The notes under the pieces were generated by a model that was not told the DNA's origin, did no database searches, and worked only from the letters and a program-made list of their open reading frames with translations. Below are positions 33,250 to 40,974 of a DNA stretch of 64,000 bases, one piece after another. The translations under genes were made by a program, and so were the position numbers. Source of the DNA: Guptibacillus spartinae (GTDB lineage Bacteria > Bacillota > Bacilli > Bacillales > Guptibacillaceae); assembly GCF_028610625.1 (NCBI RefSeq), contig NZ_JAQQWU010000005.1:183119-247118 (forward strand), given 5' to 3'. Within the stretch, counting starts at the first letter, position 1; the number at the start of each line of letters is the position of its first letter.

Positions 33250-34206
33250 TTACTTATTGTTTTCTTTTAAAGTGTTTACGATTAGCTCAAGCTGACCTTC
33301 TACTGCGATTGGATCATAATAGTACATATTGTCAAAATTCATTTCATAAAGATGACCGTTCTTCACAGCGTCAAGATTTTTCCAGAGGGCGCTTTCTTTC
33401 GTTTCCTTTAGCACATCTTGATTATCCTCAGCGGCATACTCGGTATAAAACATATGATCTGCCTGGTATTCAGGTAAGACTTCAAGCGAAATCTTTTTCC
33501 AGTTATCGCCTTCAATCACGTCTTTTTGAATCTTCTCAGGTGCTTTTAACTCAAGTGCATCATAGATGACTTGACCACCGCGCCCAAAGTTATCTCCAAA
33601 AACATAGAAATCTTTTGTTTGCACTTCATATATCCCGACCGTCTCATCTTCACCGATCACACCGTCTAATTCTTCCCTTGCTGCTTCTGCTTTTTCATCG
33701 AATTGGTTGATCCACTCTTTCGCAGCTTCTTCTTTTCCTGCAATTTCACCCATTGCGGTTACTTCTTCATCTAAAGAATCGTATGTTCCAAACGGCATAA
33801 GCACTGTTGGCGCTATTTTTGACAGCAGATCATATTGTTCTTGATCCGTTACGACAATTAAATCTGGATCTAACGATGTGACCTTCTCTACTGAAGGTGG
33901 CGTGCCGATATCTTCAATACCTGCAATTTGTTCTTCCGTAAAATAAGGATTATCAAGCACAAATTGATCTGGTGCTCCCACTGGCGTCATTCCAAGCGCG
34001 AGGAAATAACCAACGTAATCCGTTGCCACGATTCGTTCAGGATTTTTTGGTATGTCAAACTCCTGTCCATCTGGTAATGTGAAGGTTTTCATCTCTCCAC
34101 CGCTTTCAACCGCTTCACTTTTTTTGTTCTCATTACCACAAGCAGTTAGTATAAGAACGAGCATTAACATCAAAATAAGAGTAATTCTCTTTTTTGTCGC
34201 TTTCAT
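33250..34206 (-). CDS. iron-siderophore ABC substrate-binding lipoprotein
   Basis: This encodes 318 residues. A signal peptide with lipobox LTAC (Cys about residue 23) is followed by a FecB/PeriBP-like domain: NPERIVATDYVGYFLALGMTP near 57, SLDPDLIVVTDQEQYDLL near 110 and NMYYYDPIAVEGQLEL near the end. It captures the ferric siderophore at the membrane surface. It is the first gene of the operon, behind a Fur box. The particular siderophore is not predictable; YfiY/FeuA-type ligands are possible. Confidence 0.9.
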   Translation of the reverse strand: MKATKKRITLILMLMLVLILTACGNENKKSEAVESGGEMKTFTLPDGQEFDIPKNPERIVATDYVGYFLALGMTPVGAPDQFVLDNPYFTEEQIAGIEDIGTPPSVEKVTSLDPDLIVVTDQEQYDLLSKIAPTVLMPFGTYDSLDEEVTAMGEIAGKEEAAKEWINQFDEKAEAAREELDGVIGEDETVGIYEVQTKDFYVFGDNFGRGGQVIYDALELKAPEKIQKDVIEGDNWKKISLEVLPEYQADHMFYTEYAAEDNQDVLKETKESALWKNLDAVKNGHLYEMNFDNMYYYDPIAVEGQLELIVNTLKENNK

Positions 34207-34225
34207 TGTATGTAACCCCCTAAAT

Positions 34226-34244
34226 GATATTGAGATTCATTATC
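34226..34244 (-). promoter_or_regulatory. Fur box of the siderophore operon
   Basis: On the minus strand GATAATGAATCTCAATATC matches 15 of 19 positions of the consensus GATAATGATAATCATTATC. It lies just downstream of the -10, where Fur-Fe(II) would block transcription when iron is plentiful. Confidence 0.8.
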
Positions 34245-34251
34245 ATTTAGA

Positions 34252-34280
34252 ATGATAGCACCTTCTTTTCTCCATGTCTA
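34252..34280 (-). promoter_or_regulatory. sigma-A promoter of the siderophore operon
   Basis: On the minus strand TAGACA (34280-34275) and TATCAT (34257-34252) are 17 bases apart, directly upstream of the Fur box. Confidence 0.6.
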
Positions 34281-34445
34281 CACGATGTGATTCATTTTAC
34301 TTCTCTAAAAGCGCTAAGCGGTGCACCTTGTTAGCGTTTTCAAAAACTTTTAGAAAAACTTTCAAGAGAAAAAGTGGTTTACGACGTTCTCACTAAGGTT
34401 ATTAATACACACATATTCAAGTCATCATTTCGTGTTGAACTTTTA

Positions 34446-34496
34446 TGTTAGGTATCCTTACATAAAAACACAATTATCTGTAAATATCATTAGAAT
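34446..34496 (+). promoter_or_regulatory. TnrA/GlnR box and promoter of the glutamine synthetase gene
   Basis: TGTTA-N7-TTACA at 34446-34462 is a perfect match to TGTNAN7TNACA. Candidate -10 hexamers TATCAT (34485) or TAGAAT (34491) place the box about 45-50 bases upstream of the start point. That is the geometry of TnrA-activated promoters rather than GlnR-repressed ones. Confidence 0.75.
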
Positions 34497-34536
34497 GAAC
34501 ACTAACAAAAAAATTAAAGGTGAGGTTAATTAATCC

Positions 34537-35859
34537 ATGACATTAACAAAGAATAGTATTCAACAGGACATCATGAAGGAAGCAAAAGAAAAGAAAGTCG
34601 AATTTATTCGACTTGAATTTACGGACATGCTTGGTGAAACAAAGAACGTTGAACTTCCAATTGAAGAATTGGAAAGTGTGATGAACAACGAAGCAATGTT
34701 TGACAGCTCTTCCATTGCTGGTTTCTCTGACATTCAGGAAAGTGATATGTATCTCTTCCCTGACCTTGAAACATTCAAAGTCCTACCGGACGCTGTTGAT
34801 CAGGATTGTATCGCTCGCTTTATTTGCGACATTCATACACCAGATGGTGAACCATTCGAAGGTGACCCACGCTTTATTTTGAAAAGAGCGATGAAGGAAG
34901 CTGAAGATATGGGCTATACGGTTAACGTTGGTCCAGAACCAGAATTCTTCCTTTTCAAACTAGATAAAGACGGTTATCCAATTCGCAAGATGAATGACCG
35001 TGCAGGTTATTTTGATGCTTCACCTAAAGATAAAGGTGATCAGGTACGTCGTGATATCGTTCGTACGCTTAAGAAATTCGGTTTTGAAATGGAAGCTTCT
35101 CACCACGAAGTTGCGCAAGGACAGCATGAAATTAACTTCCGTTTCGATAGCGTGATTAAAGCGGCTGATAACATCCAAACGTTTAAGAACGTTGTGAAAG
35201 ATGTTGCAACTAGCCATGACTACCATGCTACGTTTATGCCGAAGCCAATTGCTGGTGAAAACGGATCTGGTATGCACTGCCACCTTTCCCTTTTCACTGA
35301 AGGTGAGAGCGCGTTTTACGATGAAAACGATCCAGACGGCATTTCGAAAACGATGAAGCAATTTATGGCGGGTATTCTTTCACATGCCAATGGCCTTGCT
35401 GCCATTACAAACCCGAACGTTAACTCATACAAGCGCCTCGTTCCTGGTTATGAAGCACCAGTAAGTGTGGCATGGTCTCACTCGAACCGAAGCTGTATGA
35501 TCCGCGTACCTACAACGCGTGGAATGGGTACTCGCTTTGAGATTCGTAACCCGGATCCAACAGCGAATCCTTACCTTACACTTGCTGCCGTTATTCATGC
35601 AGGTCTTGAAGGGATCCGTCATGATCTTGATGCTGGCGCACCAGAAACACGTAACCTTTATGAAGTTAACACAGATGATGTACCAACACTTCCAACAAAC
35701 TTGAAGGAAGCGATCAAGTCACTTCGTGAAGATAAAGTTGTTATGGAGGCTCTAGGTGACCATACTTCAAAAGTGTATATTGAAGAAAAAGAAAAAGAAT
35801 GGATCGAATACTCCCTTATGGTAAGTCAATGGGAAGTTGATCGCTACATGAATAAATAA
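34537..35859 (+). CDS. glnA: type I glutamine synthetase, stand-alone paralogue
   Basis: This encodes 440 residues. The catalytic motifs are GPEPEFFLFKLD near residue 126, ASHHEVAQGQHEINF near 188, KPIAGENGSGMHCHLSLF near 237 and NPTVNSYKRLVPGYEAP-like near 295. It makes glutamine from glutamate, ammonia and ATP. Compared with B. subtilis GlnA, the segment GFVRIEES, whose Arg62 takes part in feedback inhibition, reads GFSDIQES here. No glnR gene is adjacent. The upstream TnrA/GlnR box suggests induction under nitrogen limitation. It may be a second, less inhibited enzyme. Confidence 0.9.
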   Translation: MTLTKNSIQQDIMKEAKEKKVEFIRLEFTDMLGETKNVELPIEELESVMNNEAMFDSSSIAGFSDIQESDMYLFPDLETFKVLPDAVDQDCIARFICDIHTPDGEPFEGDPRFILKRAMKEAEDMGYTVNVGPEPEFFLFKLDKDGYPIRKMNDRAGYFDASPKDKGDQVRRDIVRTLKKFGFEMEASHHEVAQGQHEINFRFDSVIKAADNIQTFKNVVKDVATSHDYHATFMPKPIAGENGSGMHCHLSLFTEGESAFYDENDPDGISKTMKQFMAGILSHANGLAAITNPNVNSYKRLVPGYEAPVSVAWSHSNRSCMIRVPTTRGMGTRFEIRNPDPTANPYLTLAAVIHAGLEGIRHDLDAGAPETRNLYEVNTDDVPTLPTNLKEAIKSLREDKVVMEALGDHTSKVYIEEKEKEWIEYSLMVSQWEVDRYMNK

Positions 35860-35869
35860 ACCAACCCAA

Positions 35870-35906
35870 AAAGGAGCATCCTCTAAATACGAGGATGCTC
35901 CTTTTT
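35870..35906 (+). terminator. terminator of glnA
   Basis: AAAGGAGCATCCTC pairs with GAGGATGCTCCTTTTT; it is also in line to stop the convergent small gene. Confidence 0.9.
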
Positions 35907-35925
35907 ACGTTTTATGGAAAGTGTA

Positions 35926-36096
35926 TTAATGATGGCATTTGTATTCTTTTAGCTTTTGATACTGAATAATTTTCTCATCTAATCGTTTACTCAACAGAAG
36001 AATTTTCCCACTTGAGTAATCATCTACGTCTTGTCCTAGATCATAAAGCACCATTCGCAACGTCTGAATTTCGTTTTCTAGGTTCTGCAGCAACAT
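35926..36096 (-). CDS. Spo0E-like aspartyl-phosphate phosphatase
   Basis: This encodes 56 residues. Two amphipathic helices (LENEIQTLRMVLYDLGQ and LLLSKRLDEKIIQYQKLK) are joined by a turn, the layout of the Spo0E family. The motif LSKRLDEKI corresponds to the family signature SQELD, with Gln and Glu replaced. Spo0E proteins dephosphorylate Spo0A~P and delay sporulation. GGGAGAG precedes the ATG. Because the signature is altered, activity against Spo0A~P is not assured. Confidence 0.75.
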   Translation of the reverse strand: MLLQNLENEIQTLRMVLYDLGQDVDDYSSGKILLLSKRLDEKIIQYQKLKEYKCHH

Positions 36097-36258
36097 AGCG
36101 CTCTCCCTCTATATTTGTCTTATATTTACATTACCATAAAATAGGCTCCTACGTTCTGTATTCTCACAAATTACATAATTTTTAACATTTCCAGATTTAT
36201 TATTATATTTGTAATGCAAATTAGAAAACAATGAATACTAAGACATTAACAAAAACGA

Positions 36259-36287
36259 TTGACCCGTCTTTTTTTCATTGTTATGAT
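36259..36287 (+). promoter_or_regulatory. sigma-A promoter of the purine permease
   Basis: TTGACC (36259-36264) and TATGAT (36282-36287) are 17 bases apart and about 30 bases upstream of the riboswitch. Confidence 0.65.
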
Positions 36288-36315
36288 TCTCGTTATAAAT
36301 TTATCATATGACTAA

Positions 36316-36385
36316 ACCTTGTATAAGTTCAGGAATAGGGCCTGAACGTTTCTACCAGCTACCGAGAATGGCTTGTCTACAAGGA
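36316..36385 (+). ncRNA. purine (guanine-type) riboswitch aptamer
   Basis: The three-way-junction core is visible. P1 pairs ACCTTGTA with TACAAGG. GTATAAGTTCAGG-type J1/2 is followed by CCTGAACGTTTCTACC, and the closing segment is GGCTTGTCTAC. In the J3/1 segment (GTCTAC) the discriminator is C, as in guanine/hypoxanthine sensors; adenine sensors have U. Binding is expected to favour the downstream terminator and shut off the permease. Confidence 0.88.
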
Positions 36386-36417
36386 TTTATGAAGATTTTC
36401 ATATTTCCTTGTGATGA

Positions 36418-36447
36418 TGCTCTGGTTTCTGGCCAGAGCTTTTTTTA
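36418..36447 (+). terminator. riboswitch-controlled terminator
   Basis: GCTCTGG pairs with CCAGAGC and is followed by seven Ts, just ahead of the permease ribosome-binding site. Confidence 0.85.
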
Positions 36448-36468
36448 TTTGAATCAGGAGGGTCTACC

Positions 36469-37761
36469 ATGAAAAACTTCTTCCAGTTCGCTGAACGGGA
36501 AACAAATTATCGTAAGGAAACGTTAGCCGGGATAACAACCTTTTTATCCATGGCTTATATATTAGTTGTGAATCCGATTATCTTAAGTGAAGCCGGCATT
36601 GATAAAGGAGCGCTCTTTACTGCCACTGCTCTATCTGCAATCGTTGGGTCATTGCTTATTGGAATTCTTGCTAACTTCCCTGTAGGGATCGCGCCAAGTA
36701 TGGGGCTTAACTCGTTCTTCACTTTCTCCGTCGTCATCGGAATGGGGATTGATTGGGAAATTGCTCTTACAGGCGTGTTTATTGCCGGCATTATCTTTAT
36801 GATTCTTAGCTTATTGAAAATTCGCGAGAAAATTATTAACGTGATCCCAAAAGATCTTAAGCATGCCATAGCTGCTGGAATTGGCTTTTTCATTGCGTTT
36901 GTAGGGCTTAAAAATGCAGGCATTGTCGTCGGAAACGAAGAAACGTTTATTTCAATCGGTCAGCTAACAACGCCAACAACCGCTTTAGCTGCTTTTGGTT
37001 TTGTTATTACACTGATGATGCTGATTCGTGGCATTCGTGGCGGAATCTTTTATGGAATTGTGATTACCACCATTCTTGGCATGATCATCGGGCTTGTTCA
37101 GATTCCTACTTCAGTGGTGGGACAGGTTCCGAGCCTTGAGCCTACATTCGGCGTGGTGTTTCAACATTTAGGAGATATTTTTACACCTGAAATACTAGCT
37201 GTTATTTTCACGTTCCTATTCGTTGCTTTCTTCGACACGGCGGGTGCTCTTATCGCTGTTGCCAGTCAGGCTGGCCTTATGAAAAATAATGAAATTCCAA
37301 ATTCGGGTCGTGCGTTACTTGCCGATTCAACTTCAGGTGTTGTCGGAGCGATCTTCGGCACATCAACAACTGCCTCTTTCGTTGAATCATCTGCTGGCGT
37401 TGCCGTTGGGGGTCGAACAGGCTTCACATCCGTTGTCATCTCAGCCTGCTTCTTCATTGCGCTGTTCTTCTCTCCTATACTTGGTGTCATTACACCAGAA
37501 GTAACTGCTCCCGCTTTGATTATCGTTGGTGCCCTTATGGCAACAGAGGTCAAGCAGATTGATTGGAGCCGATTAGAAGTCGTCATTCCAGCTTTTGTGA
37601 CGATCATCATGATGCCTCTTACGTTCAGCGTTGCAACAGGAATTGCACTTGGCTTTATTCTTTATCCTTTTGCAATGATCGCAAAAAAAGAATGGAAGCA
37701 AGTACACCCGATTATGTATACGCTCGGCGGCTTATTTATTCTTTACTTCATCTTTCTATAA
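36469..37761 (+). CDS. pbuG: NCS2-family guanine/hypoxanthine permease
   Basis: This encodes 430 residues and about 12-14 helices of the AzgA-like branch of nucleobase transporters. Landmarks are TTFLSMAYILVVNPIILSE near residue 22, GIAPSMGLNSFF near 72, FFDTAGALIAVASQAG near 255 and GTSTTASFVESSAGVAVGGR near 300. It imports hypoxanthine and guanine by H+ symport. The guanine riboswitch directly upstream agrees. AGGAGGG precedes the ATG. PbuO is the alternative subfamily name. Confidence 0.92.
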   Translation: MKNFFQFAERETNYRKETLAGITTFLSMAYILVVNPIILSEAGIDKGALFTATALSAIVGSLLIGILANFPVGIAPSMGLNSFFTFSVVIGMGIDWEIALTGVFIAGIIFMILSLLKIREKIINVIPKDLKHAIAAGIGFFIAFVGLKNAGIVVGNEETFISIGQLTTPTTALAAFGFVITLMMLIRGIRGGIFYGIVITTILGMIIGLVQIPTSVVGQVPSLEPTFGVVFQHLGDIFTPEILAVIFTFLFVAFFDTAGALIAVASQAGLMKNNEIPNSGRALLADSTSGVVGAIFGTSTTASFVESSAGVAVGGRTGFTSVVISACFFIALFFSPILGVITPEVTAPALIIVGALMATEVKQIDWSRLEVVIPAFVTIIMMPLTFSVATGIALGFILYPFAMIAKKEWKQVHPIMYTLGGLFILYFIFL

Positions 37762-37768
37762 GATTTTT

Positions 37769-37806
37769 GAAGGGACATTTCGGCCGAAATGTCCCTTCCT
37801 TTGTTT
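37769..37806 (+). terminator. terminator of pbuG
   Basis: GAAGGGACATTTCGG pairs perfectly with CCGAAATGTCCCTTC, followed by a T-rich stretch. Confidence 0.85.
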
Positions 37807-37896
37807 TGCCTATGAAAAATAGTGGTAGTATACCGTTGGATAGTTTAAAATAGGGCATTAGCAAAAGCTTCACAAAAAAGGTAGTGATAAAAAAAC

Positions 37897-38328
37897 ATGT
37901 TATATATATGGGACGTCGAAAAAATCATTAAAGACACGCTAGAAGAGCATCAACTAGCGATTAACTATGAGTTCAACAACGAGCTATCCGCTCCAATGAG
38001 CTATAACGTATCGACCAATACGATCAAGTTTAATTACTTACAAATGAACGGCTACCAAGCAAAAGTGAATTTTAAATTAAAAGAAACGGAAGAAAACATC
38101 GCTTTAATCCTGCTGTATCACGAAATTGGCTATTACTTAGACTTTAAGAAGCACCGCCACGACCTTCGCATCTTAATGTATGAAGATGAAGAAGTTCAGC
38201 AGGAACTTCTCGCAGAAATTGAAGAAAACGCCTGGGAACAAGGACGGAAGTTGATTCCTGAGGATTTAAAAGAATCCTATGACCAATTACGAGAGATCGA
38301 TCAACAGTTTCAAAACGCACAACCTTAA
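37897..38328 (+). CDS. protein with degenerate zincin-like motif, unknown function
   Basis: This encodes 143 residues, soluble, with no signal peptide. Near residue 75 is LLYHEIGYYLDFKKH, which reads like the HExxH zinc-protease helix (HEIGHxLD in metallopeptidase-like families) with the second His changed to Tyr. An acidic helical C terminus follows. Without the second His, conventional metal catalysis is doubtful unless the downstream His residues serve. I do not recognise the family. Confidence 0.65.
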   Translation: MLYIWDVEKIIKDTLEEHQLAINYEFNNELSAPMSYNVSTNTIKFNYLQMNGYQAKVNFKLKETEENIALILLYHEIGYYLDFKKHRHDLRILMYEDEEVQQELLAEIEENAWEQGRKLIPEDLKESYDQLREIDQQFQNAQP

Positions 38329-38334
38329 CGTGAA

Positions 38335-38371
38335 AAAAAGGACGAAACCAATTTGGTATCGTCCTTTTTTG
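38335..38371. terminator. bidirectional terminator
   Basis: AAAGGACGA pairs with TCGTCCTTT with inner ACCA/TGGT pairing and T-runs on both sides, between convergent genes. Confidence 0.85.
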
Positions 38372-38375
38372 TATC

Positions 38376-38915
38376 CTAACGTTGAAATTCGTTTCGCCAC
38401 TGCTTTGCTTTTTCTAATGCTAGCCTGTCATCCCTTACCTCACCTGGTTTAACACCTGTACCAATCACATAATCTACAAACTCCATGTTCACAAATTCAA
38501 AAATGTAGTTAAACTGTTGAATGAGCGGCAAACCTTTTACTTTTGCACTGCTCCCACCTGTCACAACCACATACGCTTTTTTCTTTGTTAGCTCTTCTTT
38601 TAAATTCAACTTCTCATCACGAAGATATTGCGACCAGCGATCGAAGAAATTCTTCATCGGCCCACTCATACCATACCAATAGAGGGGTGTTGAAAAGATG
38701 AGAACATCATGGGATAGCAAAAGATCAAGCAATTCTTCATAATCATCCTCAACTGGTGAGAAACCAGCTTCAGAATGACGCTCGTCAATAATGGCATTGA
38801 TTTGTTTATCTGCAAGAGAGACGACGGTGTGGTCCGTCCCTTCAAGGATTGTTTCAGTTAAATATTGTGAATTTCCATCTTTCCGCGTACTTCCTAATAA
38901 TGCTAGAATCTTCAT
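38376..38915 (-). CDS. NADPH-dependent FMN reductase / flavodoxin-like protein
   Basis: This encodes 179 residues. The FMN phosphate loop GSTRKDGNSQYLTE near residue 7 and the TPLYWYGMSGPMKNFFDRW stretch near 75 identify the NADPH-dependent FMN reductase/flavodoxin-like fold. It probably reduces quinones, azo or nitro compounds, or free flavin. AAAGGAG is 8 bases before ATG 38915. It is divergent from a LysR regulator, which is its likely controller. Confidence 0.85.
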   Translation of the reverse strand: MKILALLGSTRKDGNSQYLTETILEGTDHTVVSLADKQINAIIDERHSEAGFSPVEDDYEELLDLLLSHDVLIFSTPLYWYGMSGPMKNFFDRWSQYLRDEKLNLKEELTKKKAYVVVTGGSSAKVKGLPLIQQFNYIFEFVNMEFVDYVIGTGVKPGEVRDDRLALEKAKQWRNEFQR

Positions 38916-38997
38916 AGTCAATCTCCTTTATGTAAGCTTCCACTATCGCCTACTTCTTAATGATATTCAGATAATGGCAGTATATCATTGCACAACC

Positions 38998-39046
38998 CAT
39001 CAATGTTATCTATAATATTTGATGCTAACGATCGAAATATTTGATG
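38998..39046. promoter_or_regulatory. putative LysR operator region
   Basis: CATCAA at 38998 and TTGATG at 39019 are inverted arms, and AATATTTGATG recurs at 39014-39024 and 39036-39046, exactly two helical turns apart. The region lies between the divergent reductase and LysR genes. Confidence 0.5.
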
Positions 39047-39056
39047 GAGGTATCGA

Positions 39057-39935
39057 ATGGATGTAAGTTATTTATACACATTTCATGAAGTCGCCAAATC
39101 AGGAAGCTATACACAAACGGCTGAAGAACTTGGTTACGCCCAGTCTAGCGTGACCGCTCAGATTAAAAAGCTAGAAGAACATTATCAAGTGAAGCTATTT
39201 GAGCGAGTTGGAAGAAAAATGAGATTAACGCAACCCGGGGAGCAGCTTCATGCTTATATCAGTGACATGATTAAGCTACTAGATGAAGCGGATGCAACAC
39301 TACGAAAAGATACCAACTTAAAGGGAACCATTCGGATTGGAACAGGTGAAACCGTTGCCGCCTATTACATCACTCCTTATATTAAAGCCCTTAAAGAAAA
39401 CCATCCCGAATTACGAATCCGCCTTGAATCAGGACAATGCCAAAATTTAATTGGTGGCACAATTGATGGCGCCTACGATGTTACGATTTTATTGGATCGT
39501 TTGCAGAGACACCCTGACTTAAAAACGGTCCCAATCCGTCAAGAAGAAATGGTGATGATTGCACCTCCTCACCACCCTTTCACTAAGCTCGCTACGTTGG
39601 AGCTAGAAAAATTAGCAGAGGAAACACTGATTCTAACGGAAGAAGGTTGTTCCTATCGCGTACTGTTCGAACAAATCCTAAGCGAAGAAAACATACAAGC
39701 AAAGTCTATTATCTCATTCAGTAGTCTAGAGGCCATTAAACAATGTGTGGCAGATAACCTTGGAATAGCACTCCTACCTAGGATTGCAGTCGAACGAGAC
39801 GTTCAAAGTAATCGAGTCGCCATCGTCCCATTTAAGCACCCTATTCCCATTTATATGCAAGTCGTCTACCAAAAGCGCAAATGGATGTCGGTACCACTTA
39901 AACAATTCATCTCATTATTAGGCGATAAAAAGTGA
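39057..39935 (+). CDS. LysR-family transcriptional regulator
   Basis: This encodes 292 residues. The N-terminal winged helix-turn-helix (FHEVAKSGSYTQTAEELGYAQSSVTAQIKKLE) is followed by a type 2 periplasmic-binding-like effector domain (GTIRIGTGETVAAYY near 90, VADNLGIALLPRIAVE near 225). It probably regulates the divergent FMN reductase gene and itself. The effector is unknown. ATG follows GGAGG. Confidence 0.88.
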   Translation: MDVSYLYTFHEVAKSGSYTQTAEELGYAQSSVTAQIKKLEEHYQVKLFERVGRKMRLTQPGEQLHAYISDMIKLLDEADATLRKDTNLKGTIRIGTGETVAAYYITPYIKALKENHPELRIRLESGQCQNLIGGTIDGAYDVTILLDRLQRHPDLKTVPIRQEEMVMIAPPHHPFTKLATLELEKLAEETLILTEEGCSYRVLFEQILSEENIQAKSIISFSSLEAIKQCVADNLGIALLPRIAVERDVQSNRVAIVPFKHPIPIYMQVVYQKRKWMSVPLKQFISLLGDKK

Positions 39936-40010
39936 ACTTCAAACGAAGAAATATCTTCTTAACAAAGATGTTTCTTCGTCATCAAAAATACTCCGCTTTT
40001 ATAATGATGG

Positions 40011-40253
40011 CTAGTTAATAAATTGCACAAGTCCAGCTGTAATGGAAATCACGCTAAGTCCCAAAAAAAGCAGCGTCACTTTCTTCTGCTTCTTCGTTTT
40101 CTCTTTGATGTAAACGAAATAAAGTGAGGCGAATACAGCAACACTGATGCAAAGTCGAAACAAAGATTCATGTTCTCCTGTAAACCCTAGCCAAGTGATG
40201 CTACTCGTAGCCACGATCATGATGAGTAAGATCAATGCTCTTATGTACTTCAT
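40011..40253 (-). CDS. small membrane protein 3 of a three-gene unit
   Basis: This encodes 80 residues with about three hydrophobic segments and a Lys-rich loop (KEKTKKQKKVT). The start ATG overlaps the stop of the preceding gene (ATGA), which shows translational coupling. No family is recognised. Confidence 0.6.
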   Translation of the reverse strand: MKYIRALILLIMIVATSSITWLGFTGEHESLFRLCISVAVFASLYFVYIKEKTKKQKKVTLLFLGLSVISITAGLVQFIN

Positions 40254-40441
40254 GATTTCCCCTCTCCATTACGCCTTTCCTTTAGCACAGCTAGAATGAC
40301 AAATATTCCTCCGACGCTCATGGAAACGATGACGCCGAAGTCCATTCCAGCACTGTTTTTATTTAATTTATAAAGAACGATTAGGTTAATGATTGTAAGG
40401 CATACGAGCAATATTTCCACTAAAAAACCTTTTATCTTCAT
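40250..40441 (-). CDS. small membrane protein 2 of a three-gene unit
   Basis: This encodes 63 residues with two hydrophobic segments and a charged tail (KERRNGEGKS). AAAGGGG lies 5 bases upstream of ATG 40441. It sits between two other small membrane protein genes, overlapping the next by four bases. Function is unknown. Confidence 0.6.
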   Translation of the reverse strand: MKIKGFLVEILLVCLTIINLIVLYKLNKNSAGMDFGVIVSMSVGGIFVILAVLKERRNGEGKS

Positions 40442-40457
40442 TTTATCCCCTTTCTTC

Positions 40458-40724
40458 TTAAGAAGCTTTTTCATCTGGCCCCGGCATCTCTTTTAGAAAA
40501 TAGGCGCCTAGAAATAGAAATAGCATTGACCCTAGTAAACTATACAATCCGAGAAATCCGAACCAATACCCCAAGGGATTAAGAGCCGCACTAATCATAA
40601 AACAAATAGGAGAAATAGCAGATCTTATTCCCGTTAAGCCCGCTCGTTTTCTTCTAGTCACCTGAACATAAATCCCTATTATAAAAACGATTACGAAAAT
40701 AATCGTTAAGACGATTTCAAGCAT
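40458..40724 (-). CDS. small membrane protein 1 of a three-gene unit
   Basis: This encodes 88 residues with three hydrophobic segments: one at the N terminus, then a basic loop (RRKRAGLTG), then two more. AAAGGAG precedes the ATG. It is the first gene of a unit encoding three tiny membrane proteins, possibly a complex or a peptide-immunity set, but nothing in the sequence identifies it. Confidence 0.6.
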   Translation of the reverse strand: MLEIVLTIIFVIVFIIGIYVQVTRRKRAGLTGIRSAISPICFMISAALNPLGYWFGFLGLYSLLGSMLFLFLGAYFLKEMPGPDEKAS

Positions 40725-40906
40725 TTCATTTTTCTCCTTTCATAGTAAATCGCTTTCTTTCTTTACGATTCATAAGTAGTTAAAGTTTCACTCCTTTAGA
40801 AAGTGAATAAAATAGTGAAAATCATTTGGCTGAGTCGAACTGCTCTTTAGTACAGGTGTACGTGTCGATAAATTCTCCATTGATAAGCTTTCGTTAATTT
40901 GAATGG

Positions 40907-40951
40907 AAAAAGATCGTCCCGTGGAATAATCTACTGGGACGATCTTTTTTA
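40907..40951. terminator. terminator of the fructan operon
   Basis: AAAAGATCGTCCC pairs with GGGACGATCTTTT across a 15-base loop; T-runs lie on both strands. Confidence 0.85.
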
Positions 40952-40974
40952 CTTGAGTTCTACAATATTTGTAT

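Larger units (their letters stand above)
36097..36468. other. leader region of the purine permease gene
   Basis: This 372-base gap holds the promoter, guanine riboswitch and terminator listed separately; no gene is seen. Confidence 0.6.

Noticed and set aside
39943..39978. terminator after the LysR gene
   Set aside because: The inverted repeat (CGAAGAAATATCTT and AAGATGTTTCTTCG) has no T-run, so its role is uncertain.
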